DNA from: Psychrobacter sp. UBA3480
GTDB taxonomy: Bacteria > Pseudomonadota > Gammaproteobacteria > Pseudomonadales > Moraxellaceae
Direction of reading: 5' to 3'
Assembly (NCBI RefSeq): GCF_002377945.1
Contig: NZ_DFQV01000021.1
Span: 38,376 to 102,375 of the forward strand
Length of the DNA stretch: 64,000 nt
Shown: in pieces, positions 1 through 7,621 of the stretch
How positions within the stretch are numbered: position 1 is the stretch's first letter
How the letters are laid out: each line of letters opens with the position of its first letter
Notes under the pieces: generated by a model
Database searches by the model: none
The model's input: only the letters and a program-made list of their open reading frames with translations
What the model was told of the DNA's origin: nothing
Translations under genes and position numbers: made by a program

Positions 1-341
1 GCTGTATCAGTAGAATGATCGACCAAGGCTGGAATCTTTGAATTGGGGTTTATCTCTACAAACCCTGAGCCAAACTGCTCGCCTTTAGAAATATCGATTT
101 TGTAGGCATCATATGCTGCCCCATCAATACCAAGCTCTGCCAGCTCTTCTAATAGTATGTTTACCTTGACACCATTTGGTGTATTTAACGAATACAGCTG
201 TAACGGGGCATCACCAACGGGCAGCTCTTTATCATAGCGAGCTCCAGACGTTGGACTATTAATACTAGCAAACTTGCCGCCGTTGTCTTTATCTTGCGTC
301 CAAACTTTTGGTGGTACGTATTTATTATTATCTTGACTCAT
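1..341 (-). CDS. yghU: Glutathione S-transferase, YghU type (3' end off the window)
   Basis: The first 113 codons of a minus-strand gene run off the left edge, so the C-terminal alpha-helical GST domain is not visible. The ATG at 341 has an AGGA ribosome site 6 nt upstream. The visible part begins MSQDNNKYVPPKVWTQDKD and carries LPVGDAPLQLYSLNTPNG, then NPNSKIPAL, which is the thioredoxin-like glutathione-binding segment with the conserved cis-Pro (SKIPAL). The N-terminal extension before the thioredoxin fold and these blocks resemble E. coli YghU/YfcG-type disulfide-bond oxidoreductases as I remember them. Expected role is cytosolic glutathione-dependent disulfide or peroxide reduction. The subfamily call rests only on the N-terminal third. 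Confidence 0.85.
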   Translation of the reverse strand, partial: MSQDNNKYVPPKVWTQDKDNGGKFASINSPTSGARYDKELPVGDAPLQLYSLNTPNGVKVNILLEELAELGIDGAAYDAYKIDISKGEQFGSGFVEINPNSKIPALVDHSTDT

Positions 342-680
342 AATTTATCCTCGGTTTGTATTTATGACTGCCGCGAAGGTTTACTATAACGAGAACTCGT
401 AACGATATTAAAGTCCTCTCTTGTAATCAATGTTGTGTTTCTACTGCTAAAGTAAAAAGAGACGAGCTATTAGCACGCATCGAATTTCTTGTCTTGTTTC
501 GCCTCTTTTCCTTTTTAGCAATCCTTCGCATCGTTGCTCTTATATAAGTTATCTTATATCAGTTACTTTGAGTCACTTTTATTATGAGTTAAGCTTTCTT
601 ATACTACTCAGCTTGCATAGTGATCTGTTCGCAAATCCGCTATTTTCTTACTTCATAACGAGACGTTCAATGGGACTCAC
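342..680. other. Divergent intergenic region, yghU / MFS exporter
   Basis: 339 bases between two divergent genes. It is AT-rich and must hold both promoters. I see no hairpin terminator, no RNA-gene fold and no small ORF with a ribosome site. No specific operator could be assigned. Confidence 0.5.
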
Positions 681-2057
681 ATGGTAACGCTCACCCCGAC
701 TCAAGATAAATACCTGCCTTATGTACTAGCGGTAGCGCTATTTATGCAAATTTTAGACGCTACTATTTTGAACACCTCGTTGCCACAAATGGCGCAGGCA
801 CTCGGTGAGTCACCACTAAAGATGCAGTGGGCTGTCATCAGCTATGCATTAACCTTGGCGATTTTTATCCCTATCAGTGGTTTTTTAGCGGATAAATATG
901 GCACACGCCGCGTATTTTTATCAGCGGTCATTATTTTTTGTGTTGGCTCATTACTGTGTGCGGCGTCGCAAACGCTAGATTTTTTGGTTGCTTCACGTGT
1001 GGTACAGGGTATCGGCGGTGCCATGATGACGCCTGTCGCTCGCTTGATATTGGTTAAGTCTTATCCGCGCAATAAGCTGCTCACTGTGATGAATTTCGCT
1101 GTGATACCAGCGTTGGTTGCACCGCTAGTCGGTCCAGTATTAGGCGGCTATATCGTGCAATATGCTAGCTGGCATTGGATATTTTTGATCAATATACCGA
1201 TGGGTGTGGCAGGTTTTATTATGGGCAAAAAACTGGTCCCAGCGCTATTTGAGGATACCAAGCGTTTGGATTGGACTGGATTTGCATTATTTGCAGCAGC
1301 AGCTTGCGGGTTTACCCTTGCGGTAGAGTTTGGCTCACAAACGGGGCGCGGGCTTTATGGGTTGTTGCTTGGGTTGGGCGCAAGTCTATTGATAAGCGCG
1401 TATGTCTGGCATGCCAAACGGCGAGCAGCTCCCCTGTTTCCACTCAGCTTGTTTGATATTCGCACCTTTCGAATTGGTATTACAGGCAACTTGTTTACGC
1501 GGCTTGGTATCAGTGCCGTGCCATTTTTGCTGCCCTTGTTACTCCAAGTGGTGTTTGAGTACTCACCTTCGCAGGCAGGTTGGCTACTTGCCCCGATTGC
1601 AGTGGGTGCTATAGGTATCAAACCTTGGGTTAGCAAAATTATTCAGCGGTTTAGCTACCGTAAAGTACTGGTCTATAATACCTTGTTTATGGGTTCGCTT
1701 ATCATTGTGCTAGCGCAGTTTAATGATGCCTCGCAGTGGCTATGGTTTATACCCATCCTGACCATCATGGGTGCCTGTAACTCCATGCAGTTCAGTGCGA
1801 TGAATACGATTACTATTGGCGATTTACAGGGCACACAGACTAGTAGCGGTAATAGCTTAATGGCGGTCAATCAGCAGTTGGCGATTAGCTTTGGTATTGC
1901 GTTCGGTGCTGCTGTGTTGAATCTATTACGTGAGCGTCTACAGATGGATACGTTAGTAGCGTTCCAAACCACTTATTGGATACTGGGTATTTTGACCATT
2001 CTCTCGGGGCTATATTTCTTACGTCTAAAACCTGAGGATGGCCGCGGTTTATACTAG
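681..2057 (+). CDS. MFS multidrug exporter, DHA2 (EmrB/MdtD-like)
   Basis: Hydrophobic protein of 458 residues with about 13-14 predicted membrane segments, the size and layout of drug:H+ antiporters of the DHA2 branch. The N-terminal half has the motif-D1-like LDATILNTSLPQMA (about 25-38), motif A GFLADKYGTRR (67-77), motif B-like SRVVQGIGGAMM (105-116) and motif C-like APLVGPVLGG (147-156). It probably exports toxic organic compounds across the inner membrane using the proton gradient. MdtD-like is my best subfamily guess; the substrate cannot be read from sequence. The ATG at 681 has a weak GGGA upstream and the family motif starts right after. It is monocistronic and converges on the bacterioferritin gene with a shared terminator. 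Confidence 0.85.
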   Translation: MVTLTPTQDKYLPYVLAVALFMQILDATILNTSLPQMAQALGESPLKMQWAVISYALTLAIFIPISGFLADKYGTRRVFLSAVIIFCVGSLLCAASQTLDFLVASRVVQGIGGAMMTPVARLILVKSYPRNKLLTVMNFAVIPALVAPLVGPVLGGYIVQYASWHWIFLINIPMGVAGFIMGKKLVPALFEDTKRLDWTGFALFAAAACGFTLAVEFGSQTGRGLYGLLLGLGASLLISAYVWHAKRRAAPLFPLSLFDIRTFRIGITGNLFTRLGISAVPFLLPLLLQVVFEYSPSQAGWLLAPIAVGAIGIKPWVSKIIQRFSYRKVLVYNTLFMGSLIIVLAQFNDASQWLWFIPILTIMGACNSMQFSAMNTITIGDLQGTQTSSGNSLMAVNQQLAISFGIAFGAAVLNLLRERLQMDTLVAFQTTYWILGILTILSGLYFLRLKPEDGRGLY

Positions 2058-2163
2058 GGTGTGTCTTCAATCGAGATAAGCTTTCTATTGAGTGAGATTT
2101 TACATACGACACGTCTCTATTCTGTATAGCCAAGATGTTAGAAATGTCTTATCTATAGACAGA

Positions 2164-2209
2164 AAAAAGCCAGTATGGAATTGAATTATCAATCTCATAC
2201 TGGCTTTTT
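2164..2209. terminator. Bidirectional terminator between MFS gene and bfr
   Basis: Arms AAAAAGCCAGTATG (2164-2177) and CATACTGGCTTTTT (2196-2209) are perfectly complementary around an 18-nt loop. A-run and T-run at either end let it serve both convergent genes. Confidence 0.9.
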
Positions 2210-2238
2210 ATTATGACTTACATCAATAGTTAATACTA

Positions 2239-2718
2239 TTATGCGTCATCATCACTCATTTGTGATTGGATGTAGCGCTCTACACCAATACTTTCAATCA
2301 AGTCCTGCTGCGTCTCTAACCAGTCTTCATACTCTTCATTGCCATCTTTTAGCGTGACTAATAGCTGGCGAGAGACATAGTCTGACTTTGTCTCACATAA
2401 GGTGACGGCGTCAGTAATAATATCGAACTTTTGTCTCTCAAGGCGTAGGTTGCACTCAATGATTTCTGGTACATCTTCACCGACCAATACCTTGCCCAGT
2501 TCCTGCAAGTTTGGCAAACCGCCTAACAATAAAATACGAGCGATTAGGTCGTCTGACCATTTCATCTCAGCAATAGATTGCTTATATAATGAGTCATTAA
2601 GCGCTTCTAGCCCCCAATGACGTGCAATACGTGCATGCAAAAAATACTGGTTGATGGCAATCAATGACTGCCCAAGTACTTTGTTTAACGCGCGAATAAC
2701 TTCTTTATCCCCTGTCAT
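2239..2718 (-). CDS. bfr: Bacterioferritin, haem-binding subunit lacking a full ferroxidase site
   Basis: A 159-residue four-helix ferritin-like protein, the usual Bfr length. In E. coli Bfr numbering the di-iron ligands are Glu18, Glu51, His54, Glu94, Glu127 and His130, and Met52 ligates haem. Here residue 18 is Ser, 51 is Glu, 52 is Met, 54 is Trp, and the last helix reads NEEYEDW without the ligand His. So the haem Met is kept but the ferroxidase centre is broken. The next gene upstream (2787-3275) has the opposite pattern, so the two very likely co-assemble into one 24-mer iron store, as described for the two-subunit Bfr of Neisseria and Pseudomonas putida. It lies 68 nt downstream of its partner on the same strand, probably co-transcribed. 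The ATG at 2718 has GGGAGAAAGG just upstream. Confidence 0.93.
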   Translation of the reverse strand: MTGDKEVIRALNKVLGQSLIAINQYFLHARIARHWGLEALNDSLYKQSIAEMKWSDDLIARILLLGGLPNLQELGKVLVGEDVPEIIECNLRLERQKFDIITDAVTLCETKSDYVSRQLLVTLKDGNEEYEDWLETQQDLIESIGVERYIQSQMSDDDA

Positions 2719-2786
2719 TACCTTTCTCCCTTAATCTCTATTATTTATGCTGAATACTGTGAATGCTAGTCATACGTAGGATGATA

Positions 2787-3275
2787 TCAGACAATATTAG
2801 GAGTGACTTCAGCCACTTGGCTTTGTAGGTAATTCGGTAGACCAATCATGTCGATGAGACGGAGCTGCTGCTCAAGCCAATGCGCATGATCTTCTTCGGT
2901 GTCTTTCAACTGCTCAACCAGCATCTCACGCGTGACATAGTCATGCTCTGCTTCGCAAAGTGCGATACCTTCTTTTAGATGCTTTTGTACTTGATACTCT
3001 AAATCTAGGTCAAACTGCAACATCTCAGGGACAGTCGCACCGATATGAATAGCGTCGACAGACATCTTTGGTGTGCCACTCAACATCAAGATACGGCGAA
3101 TGATATTCTGTGCGTGTAGCGTTTCGTCTTCCATTTCATGATGGATACGGTCGTATAACTTGCCATAGTGCCACTCAGCATACATCTCTGAATGGATAAA
3201 ATATTGGTCACGGGCGGCAAGCTCACCACCTAGTAAGAAATTCAAATAATCAATGACTTTCTGGCTACCTATCAT
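2787..3275 (-). CDS. bfr: Bacterioferritin, ferroxidase-active subunit
   Basis: A 162-residue bacterioferritin. It keeps Glu18, Glu51 and His54, a Glu near 93 (DLDLE) and the EEDHAHW block in the last helix, so the di-iron site that oxidises Fe(II) looks complete. Residue 52 is Thr rather than the haem-binding Met. With the neighbouring Met52 subunit this makes a complementary pair: one subunit oxidises iron, the other binds haem through which Bfd electrons release iron. The ATG at 3275 follows a GGGGAGT ribosome site. A Fur-like site sits about 190 nt upstream. First gene of a likely two-gene unit with 2239-2718. Confidence 0.95.
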   Translation of the reverse strand: MIGSQKVIDYLNFLLGGELAARDQYFIHSEMYAEWHYGKLYDRIHHEMEDETLHAQNIIRRILMLSGTPKMSVDAIHIGATVPEMLQFDLDLEYQVQKHLKEGIALCEAEHDYVTREMLVEQLKDTEEDHAHWLEQQLRLIDMIGLPNYLQSQVAEVTPNIV

Positions 3276-3657
3276 AACGCGTACTCCCCTATTTATTTTT
3301 ACCGATCACCATACATCCACAATTTATTATATAAGGATAGCATAATTGGCAAACTGATCAGTAAAAATCAAAATCAATAAAATGGCTTCTAATCTCAGGT
3401 AAATATAGTAGCATACAGGCGCAGTATAGGGTGTAACGTTATGAACTAAGAATAAGATGCTAATTGAGAATCATAATTAGCTACAACTGGCATGAGACTA
3501 TTTAATATAGTTCGTGTTGGTGTATGACTGAGGTTATACGGACGCTTGCACCCTGCTCCTTATGTATAATAAATAGAGTTAGATGCAAAATACTGAATAT
3601 AATTTATCGTGTTAGGTCTTATTGCACTAGATAATGAGAATGTGTGATTAACAGTGT
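3276..3657. other. Intergenic region between bfd and the bfr pair
   Basis: 382 bases between bfd and the ferroxidase-type bfr, both on the minus strand. It is AT-rich and should hold the bfr promoter. The only element I can name is the Fur-like site at 3465-3479; no terminator hairpin for bfd or small ORF with a good ribosome site was seen. Confidence 0.5.
3465..3479. promoter_or_regulatory. Weak Fur-box-like site upstream of bfr
   Basis: TGAGAATCATAATTA matches 11 of 14 defined positions of the 7-1-7 Fur consensus TGATAATnATTATCA. It lies about 190 nt upstream of the ferroxidase-type bfr start. Position and likeness suggest iron control of the bfr unit, but the match is imperfect. Confidence 0.4.
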
Positions 3658-3849
3658 TTAAACGGCGTACGCTAGATTATCGAGTTTTGCATGGTGTTCA
3701 TCTAGGTAGTCATTAACCATCGGCTCACAACAGCCACAGCACGTTGCTACATCGAGCGTATCTTTTAGACCATCGAGCGTATCAACACCTGCAGCAATAG
3801 CTGCTTTGATTTGCTTTTCTTTTACGTTGTTGCAGATACATACGTACAT
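3658..3849 (-). CDS. bfd: Bacterioferritin-associated [2Fe-2S] ferredoxin
   Basis: A 63-residue protein starting MYVCICNNV. Cysteines at 4, 6, 38 and 41 match exactly the [2Fe-2S] ligand positions of E. coli Bfd (CxC near the N-terminus, CxxC near 38-41); extra Cys at 37 and 40 flank them. Bfd passes electrons to the haem of bacterioferritin so stored Fe(III) leaves as Fe(II). I chose the ATG at 3849 because AGGAG sits 7 nt upstream and the family begins here; the open frame extends 14 codons further upstream without support. It stands alone upstream of the bfr pair, with a strong Fur-box match in its promoter region, consistent with derepression when iron is scarce. Confidence 0.96.
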   Translation of the reverse strand: MYVCICNNVKEKQIKAAIAAGVDTLDGLKDTLDVATCCGCCEPMVNDYLDEHHAKLDNLAYAV

Positions 3850-3997
3850 GGATTGGCTCCTCGGAATACCACTATTCGATAATGACGGCATACGACACTT
3901 ATATAAAAACTTTTGTGATAAGTGTCATTGATAAACGGATAATTTACTGTTTTCTAGCAATGAAAACTTAGTCGTTAAAATCACGTTTATCGCTTGC

Positions 3998-4003
3998 AGT
4001 ATA
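3998..4003 (-). promoter_or_regulatory. Candidate -10 box for bfd
   Basis: On the minus strand these bases read TATACT, one mismatch from TATAAT. The overlapping upstream Fur box covers the spacer and -35 zone, the usual arrangement for Fur repression. No good -35 hexamer is present, and the leader to bfd would be about 150 nt. Confidence 0.35.
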
Positions 4004-4008
4004 ATAAC

Positions 4009-4024
4009 GATAATTATTATCATT
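4009..4024. promoter_or_regulatory. Fur box
   Basis: GATAATTATTATCATT with the preceding C matches 13 of 14 defined positions of TGATAATnATTATCA. It is the best Fur-site match I found in the window and sits between bfd (160 nt away, minus strand) and the ArsR-type regulator (214 nt away, plus strand). bfd is the expected target. Confidence 0.7.
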
Positions 4025-4237
4025 TTCAATCACATTCGATATATTTATTCGTTGAGACAGTATCCTTGTATTACAGGCAGTTCATTTATGTAAGTGGATA
4101 TAAGTGTGCGTGTAACCGAATATTGTCAAAGGTAGTGAATTGACGATGAACTGTAAATTTGCTTATTTTTTAATCGATTTTGTAGATAACTGCTGTTATA
4201 TTGAACCCCTATTAACAAAGCCCATTGGAATTCACCT

Positions 4238-4567
4238 ATGTCTGATAATAACTTTACGATACGACCTATCGATTTATTCAAAGTCCTATCTGATCCGACA
4301 CGTCTAAAAATATTTCAAATTCTTTTCAAAGAAGAAGCACGTTGCGTGGGTGATTTGGTAGATATGCTTGACCAGCCACAACCAACAATATCACGCCACC
4401 TAAACCATTTGAAAAAACTGGGTATTTTGAGCTGTGTACGTGATGGTACTTGGATGTGGTATGAGGTCGCTGATGATTTACCAGATTGGTGTCAAGATAT
4501 TTTAGACATCACCTACGAGCAAATCACTCCTAGAGGAACTAGTAGAGATATATCGGATCTTGCTTAG
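4238..4567 (+). CDS. ArsR/SmtB-family transcriptional regulator
   Basis: A 109-residue winged-helix DNA-binding protein. FKVLSDPTRLKIFQIL (14-29) and QPTISRHLNHLKKLGIL (48-64) are the classic ArsR dimer/HTH blocks, followed by a wing (VRDGTWMWYEV). The alpha-3 metal motif of ArsR, ELCVCDL, is here ARCVGDL: Cys36 is kept and the second Cys is Gly38. Other cysteines are 66 and 85. So it is not a canonical As(III) sensor, and no arsenic genes are adjacent. It stands alone, divergent from bfd and convergent with the sulfate transport operon. Its inducer and targets cannot be read from sequence; thiol, metal or redox sensing are possible. Confidence 0.88.
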   Translation: MSDNNFTIRPIDLFKVLSDPTRLKIFQILFKEEARCVGDLVDMLDQPQPTISRHLNHLKKLGILSCVRDGTWMWYEVADDLPDWCQDILDITYEQITPRGTSRDISDLA

Positions 4568-4663
4568 ATGCTATTGTCCGCTTGTGTCCGCTTAGATTTT
4601 TAGTTCTTTGACTGCACTTTATAAAGAGCGTTTAAGACCATAAATCTGCGGCAATGCGCCAGA

Positions 4664-4697
4664 CCAAAAAAGACCTACTTTCGTAGGTCTTTTTTTT
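4664..4697. terminator. Bidirectional terminator between the ArsR gene and cysA
   Basis: AGACCTAC (4671-4678), loop TTTC, GTAGGTCT (4683-4690), with six A before and seven more T after. It serves both convergent genes. Confidence 0.92.
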
Positions 4698-4742
4698 GCT
4701 CAACTATTGATAATTCGACCTAAATTACGCTAGGTCAAATAA

Positions 4743-5465
4743 TTATACAAGATCTAAGAAATCGCTGATAAAGGCGTTGGCTGGCTGGTGTATCAGCTCC
4801 TCTGACGTGCCCACCTGCTCTACTCGGCCCTGATTCATCACGACGATCTCATCTGATACCGCACGGGCTTCTTCTTGGTCATGCGTTACCATGATACTGG
4901 TGATACCAAGCTCGTGGTGGATGTTTTTTAGCCATGTGCGCAGCTCTTTACGGACTTTGGCATCTAGTGCACCAAACGGCTCATCTAGCAGCAACAGCTT
5001 CGGTTTGACAGCAAGTGCACGTGCTAATGCAATGCGCTGGCGCTGACCACCTGATAGCTGATGCGGATAAGCATTGGCAACTTGTGGTAGCTGTACGAGG
5101 TATAAGAGCTCTGCCACACGCTTATTGATATCAGCTTTGCTCGGGCGTTCGTTTTTTGGCAACAAGGTCAATCCAAACGCCACATTGTCCGCGATGTTCT
5201 TATGGCGAAACAAGGCATAATGCTGAAACATAAAACCAATATGGCGCTTTTGAACTGGGGTATTAGTCACATCTAGCTCATCGAACAATACCTGTCCAGA
5301 GTCGGCATATTCTAGACCCGCGATAATACGTAGCAAAGTGGTCTTACCGCAGCCTGATGGACCTAGTAACGTCGTCAGCTTGCCAGTCGGCACCGTGATA
5401 TTGATATTATCTAAAGCGGTAAAATTGCCGAATTTTTTATTAACGTTGCGAATCTCAATGCTCAT
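4743..5465 (-). CDS. cysA: Sulfate/thiosulfate ABC transporter ATP-binding protein (short form)
   Basis: The ATPase of the sulfate importer, 240 residues. Walker A GPSGCGKT (35-42), Q-loop MFQHYALF (79-86), signature LSGGQ (137-141), Walker B LLLLDEP (157-163) and switch His195 are all present, so the ATPase should be active. E. coli CysA is about 365 residues with a C-terminal regulatory/TOBE-like domain; here the protein stops right after the nucleotide-binding domain and a terminator follows within 50 nt, so there is no leftover coding sequence for that domain. Last gene of the operon sbp-sbp-cysT-cysW-cysA, 96 nt after cysW. The ATG at 5465 follows AAGAGATACG. Confidence 0.93.
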   Translation of the reverse strand: MSIEIRNVNKKFGNFTALDNINITVPTGKLTTLLGPSGCGKTTLLRIIAGLEYADSGQVLFDELDVTNTPVQKRHIGFMFQHYALFRHKNIADNVAFGLTLLPKNERPSKADINKRVAELLYLVQLPQVANAYPHQLSGGQRQRIALARALAVKPKLLLLDEPFGALDAKVRKELRTWLKNIHHELGITSIMVTHDQEEARAVSDEIVVMNQGRVEQVGTSEELIHQPANAFISDFLDLV

Positions 5466-5561
5466 AATCGTATCTCTTATTATATCTTTTGTCGTATCGT
5501 GGCAAGTAGCTGAGTAGCGACTGCATCAATAGTATTAACATCATTTATCAGATAATGGCAG

Positions 5562-6512
5562 TTATACCTTGCCAGTACTGTCCGCACTCGTCGATTCAGT
5601 GACGGCAGTGGCGTTAGCACTTACTGGCAGCTCAGGTGCGCTGGCAAGCCGCTCAGATTTAGCAAATTTACGCTCTTGTATCTTAGTCATGACTTGCTGA
5701 ATCAGTAGCGTCACTAAGGCAAGTGCAGCCAATATGCTCGATAAGGCAAACGCAGCGGTAAAGTTATAATCGTTATAGGCAATCTCAACCAATAGCGGCA
5801 TGGTGTTGGTCTCGCCGCGAATGTGACCAGATACCACGCTGACCGCACCAAACTCACCCATCGCGCGGGCATTGGTCAGAATCAAACCATATAGCAGCGC
5901 CCATTTGATATTAGGCAATGTCACATGCCAAAATGTCTGCCAACCAGTCGCACCTAATGTTAGCGCTGCTTGCTCTTCAGAGTCGCCTTGAGTCTGCATC
6001 AATGGGATCAGCTCACGTGCAACAAACGGAAAGGTCACAAACAACGTCGCCAAAATGATACCAGGTACTGCATATATGACCTGAAAACCCATACTCTCAA
6101 GCCAGCCGCCGATAGTAGAGTTCAGTCCAAACAGCAGCACAAACATCAAACCTGCAACCACTGGCGATACCGAAAATGGCAAATCTAGCAAAGTGGTGAC
6201 CAACTGCTTACCTTTAAACTGATAGCGCGTGACCAACCATGCAATCGCAATGCCCATTACCATATTAATCGGTAAAACAATGCCTGCCGTAATAAGCGTC
6301 AGCTTGATGGCTTGCAAAGCTTCAGGGTCTACTAATGAAGCAATATACAACTGCCAACCATTTTTAAAGGCTTCATAAAACACAGCCAGTAATGGAATGA
6401 CCAACATGACAACCATGAATAACACCGCAATGGCAATAAAGGTACGACGTATCCATGGGGTATCTTTGGTCGCAGCGTTGCTTTGGTAGTCGTAGCTATT
6501 AGATATTTGCAT
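5562..6512 (-). CDS. cysW: Sulfate ABC transporter permease CysW
   Basis: A 316-residue inner-membrane permease with about six membrane helices. The EAA loop that contacts CysA reads EQAALTLGATGWQTFWHVTLP (split here: EQAALTLGATG then WQTFWHVTLP). RAMGEFGAVSVVSG matches the CysW family block. The last 35 residues (after QERKFAKSERL) are a low-complexity Ser/Ala/Thr tail not needed for the fold. It starts 1 nt after the cysT stop codon, so the two permeases are translationally coupled. It pairs with CysT to form the membrane channel. Confidence 0.94.
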   Translation of the reverse strand: MQISNSYDYQSNAATKDTPWIRRTFIAIAVLFMVVMLVIPLLAVFYEAFKNGWQLYIASLVDPEALQAIKLTLITAGIVLPINMVMGIAIAWLVTRYQFKGKQLVTTLLDLPFSVSPVVAGLMFVLLFGLNSTIGGWLESMGFQVIYAVPGIILATLFVTFPFVARELIPLMQTQGDSEEQAALTLGATGWQTFWHVTLPNIKWALLYGLILTNARAMGEFGAVSVVSGHIRGETNTMPLLVEIAYNDYNFTAAFALSSILAALALVTLLIQQVMTKIQERKFAKSERLASAPELPVSANATAVTESTSADSTGKV

Positions 6513-6513
6513 A

Positions 6514-7398
6514 TTAGCGAGCTCCTACACGGCGCGACAGTTTCCACTGCATGATATTAATGGTCAGCAAGATGACAAATGATATGAGTAGCATAAATAG
6601 TGCAACCGCAGAAGCACCTTGAATATCAAACTGCTCAAGTTTACTGATAATGATAAGCGGCAAAATCTCAGACTGCATCGGAATATTACCCGCGATAAAG
6701 ATAACTGAGCCATACTCGCCAGTGGCACGAGCAAACATCATACCTGCACCCATCAGCAAGGCTGGCAATAGTTCTGGCAAAATCACTTTACGAAAAGTCG
6801 TCAGACGATTAGCGCCCAATACCGCAGCCGCTTCTTCAAACTCAACGGACAGCTCAGCGAGTACTGGCTGCACCGCGCGGACAATAAAGGGGAAGCTCAC
6901 CACAACTAGTGCTAGCCAAATACCTATCGGCGTAAAAGCGACTTGAATATCGAACTTTGCAAACCATTGACCGATCAAGCCATTAGGCGCATACAAAGTG
7001 GCAAGCGAGATACCTGTAACGGCCGTTGGTAGTGCAAATGGCAAATCCACCAAGGCATTAATCAGTGACTTACCCCAAAACTCATAGCGGACAAGCACCC
7101 ATGCGACTAGTGTGCCAAATACCATATTGGTCAGCATCGCCAAAAAAGACATCCATAAGCTCAGCTTGATAGCGGCAGTGACTTGTGGCTGAGTAATGGT
7201 TTCCCAAAAGCCCGTCCAACCCATCTGCGTCGTGGTATAAGCCATCATGGCAAACGGTAATACCACCAATAACGACAAGCTAAAGACAGTAATACCCATG
7301 CTCAGACCGAAGCCGGGTAGCACATTGCGCTGACGCAAACGGGTCAGCCAACCTTTTTTGTTGCCGGGCTTACTGGCAGAAGAAGATGTTGCACTCAT
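6514..7398 (-). CDS. cysT: Sulfate ABC transporter permease CysT (CysU)
   Basis: A 294-residue permease with about six membrane helices. The family blocks LPFALPTAVTGISLATLY and ARATGEYGSVIFIAGN are present, and the EAA loop reads EEAAAVLGANRLTTF. A basic, hydrophilic N-terminus of about 30 residues precedes the first helix. The start at 7398 is preceded by AGGACATCACT. It lies 220 nt downstream of the binding-protein gene, with a hairpin (7501-7531) in that gap, and 1 nt before cysW. Confidence 0.94.
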   Translation of the reverse strand: MSATSSSASKPGNKKGWLTRLRQRNVLPGFGLSMGITVFSLSLLVVLPFAMMAYTTTQMGWTGFWETITQPQVTAAIKLSLWMSFLAMLTNMVFGTLVAWVLVRYEFWGKSLINALVDLPFALPTAVTGISLATLYAPNGLIGQWFAKFDIQVAFTPIGIWLALVVVSFPFIVRAVQPVLAELSVEFEEAAAVLGANRLTTFRKVILPELLPALLMGAGMMFARATGEYGSVIFIAGNIPMQSEILPLIIISKLEQFDIQGASAVALFMLLISFVILLTINIMQWKLSRRVGAR

Positions 7399-7500
7399 AG
7401 TGATGTCCTATTGCCTAACTGATGGTACTTAGCGAGGGTGCTCACTGTAAGACCATTATTACCATTGTTATCAAAATTATTATTGGTCGGCTTATGATAT

Positions 7501-7531
7501 AAAGGACATAGTGCGTACGACCATGTCCTTT
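7501..7531 (-). repeat. Intercistronic inverted repeat between sbp and cysT
   Basis: AAAGGACAT (7501-7509) and ATGTCCTTT (7523-7531) are perfect arms around a 13-nt loop. There is no clear U-run, so it may be a 3'-end stabiliser or partial attenuator that lets the binding protein be made in excess of the permease. That role is inferred. Confidence 0.55.
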
Positions 7532-7621
7532 ATGGGGTGCTTCATGACTGACTGCACGATTAACTGAGTTAATCCGTTTCAGTGTTTAACGCAGTAGCTG
7601 CTCTAACTACTTAGCTCGCGA

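Larger units (their letters stand above)
3850..4237. other. Divergent intergenic region bfd / ArsR regulator
   Basis: 388 AT-rich bases between divergent genes. It contains a near-perfect Fur box (4009-4024) and a candidate -10 for bfd (3998-4003). No small ORF with a good ribosome site was found. Confidence 0.6.
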
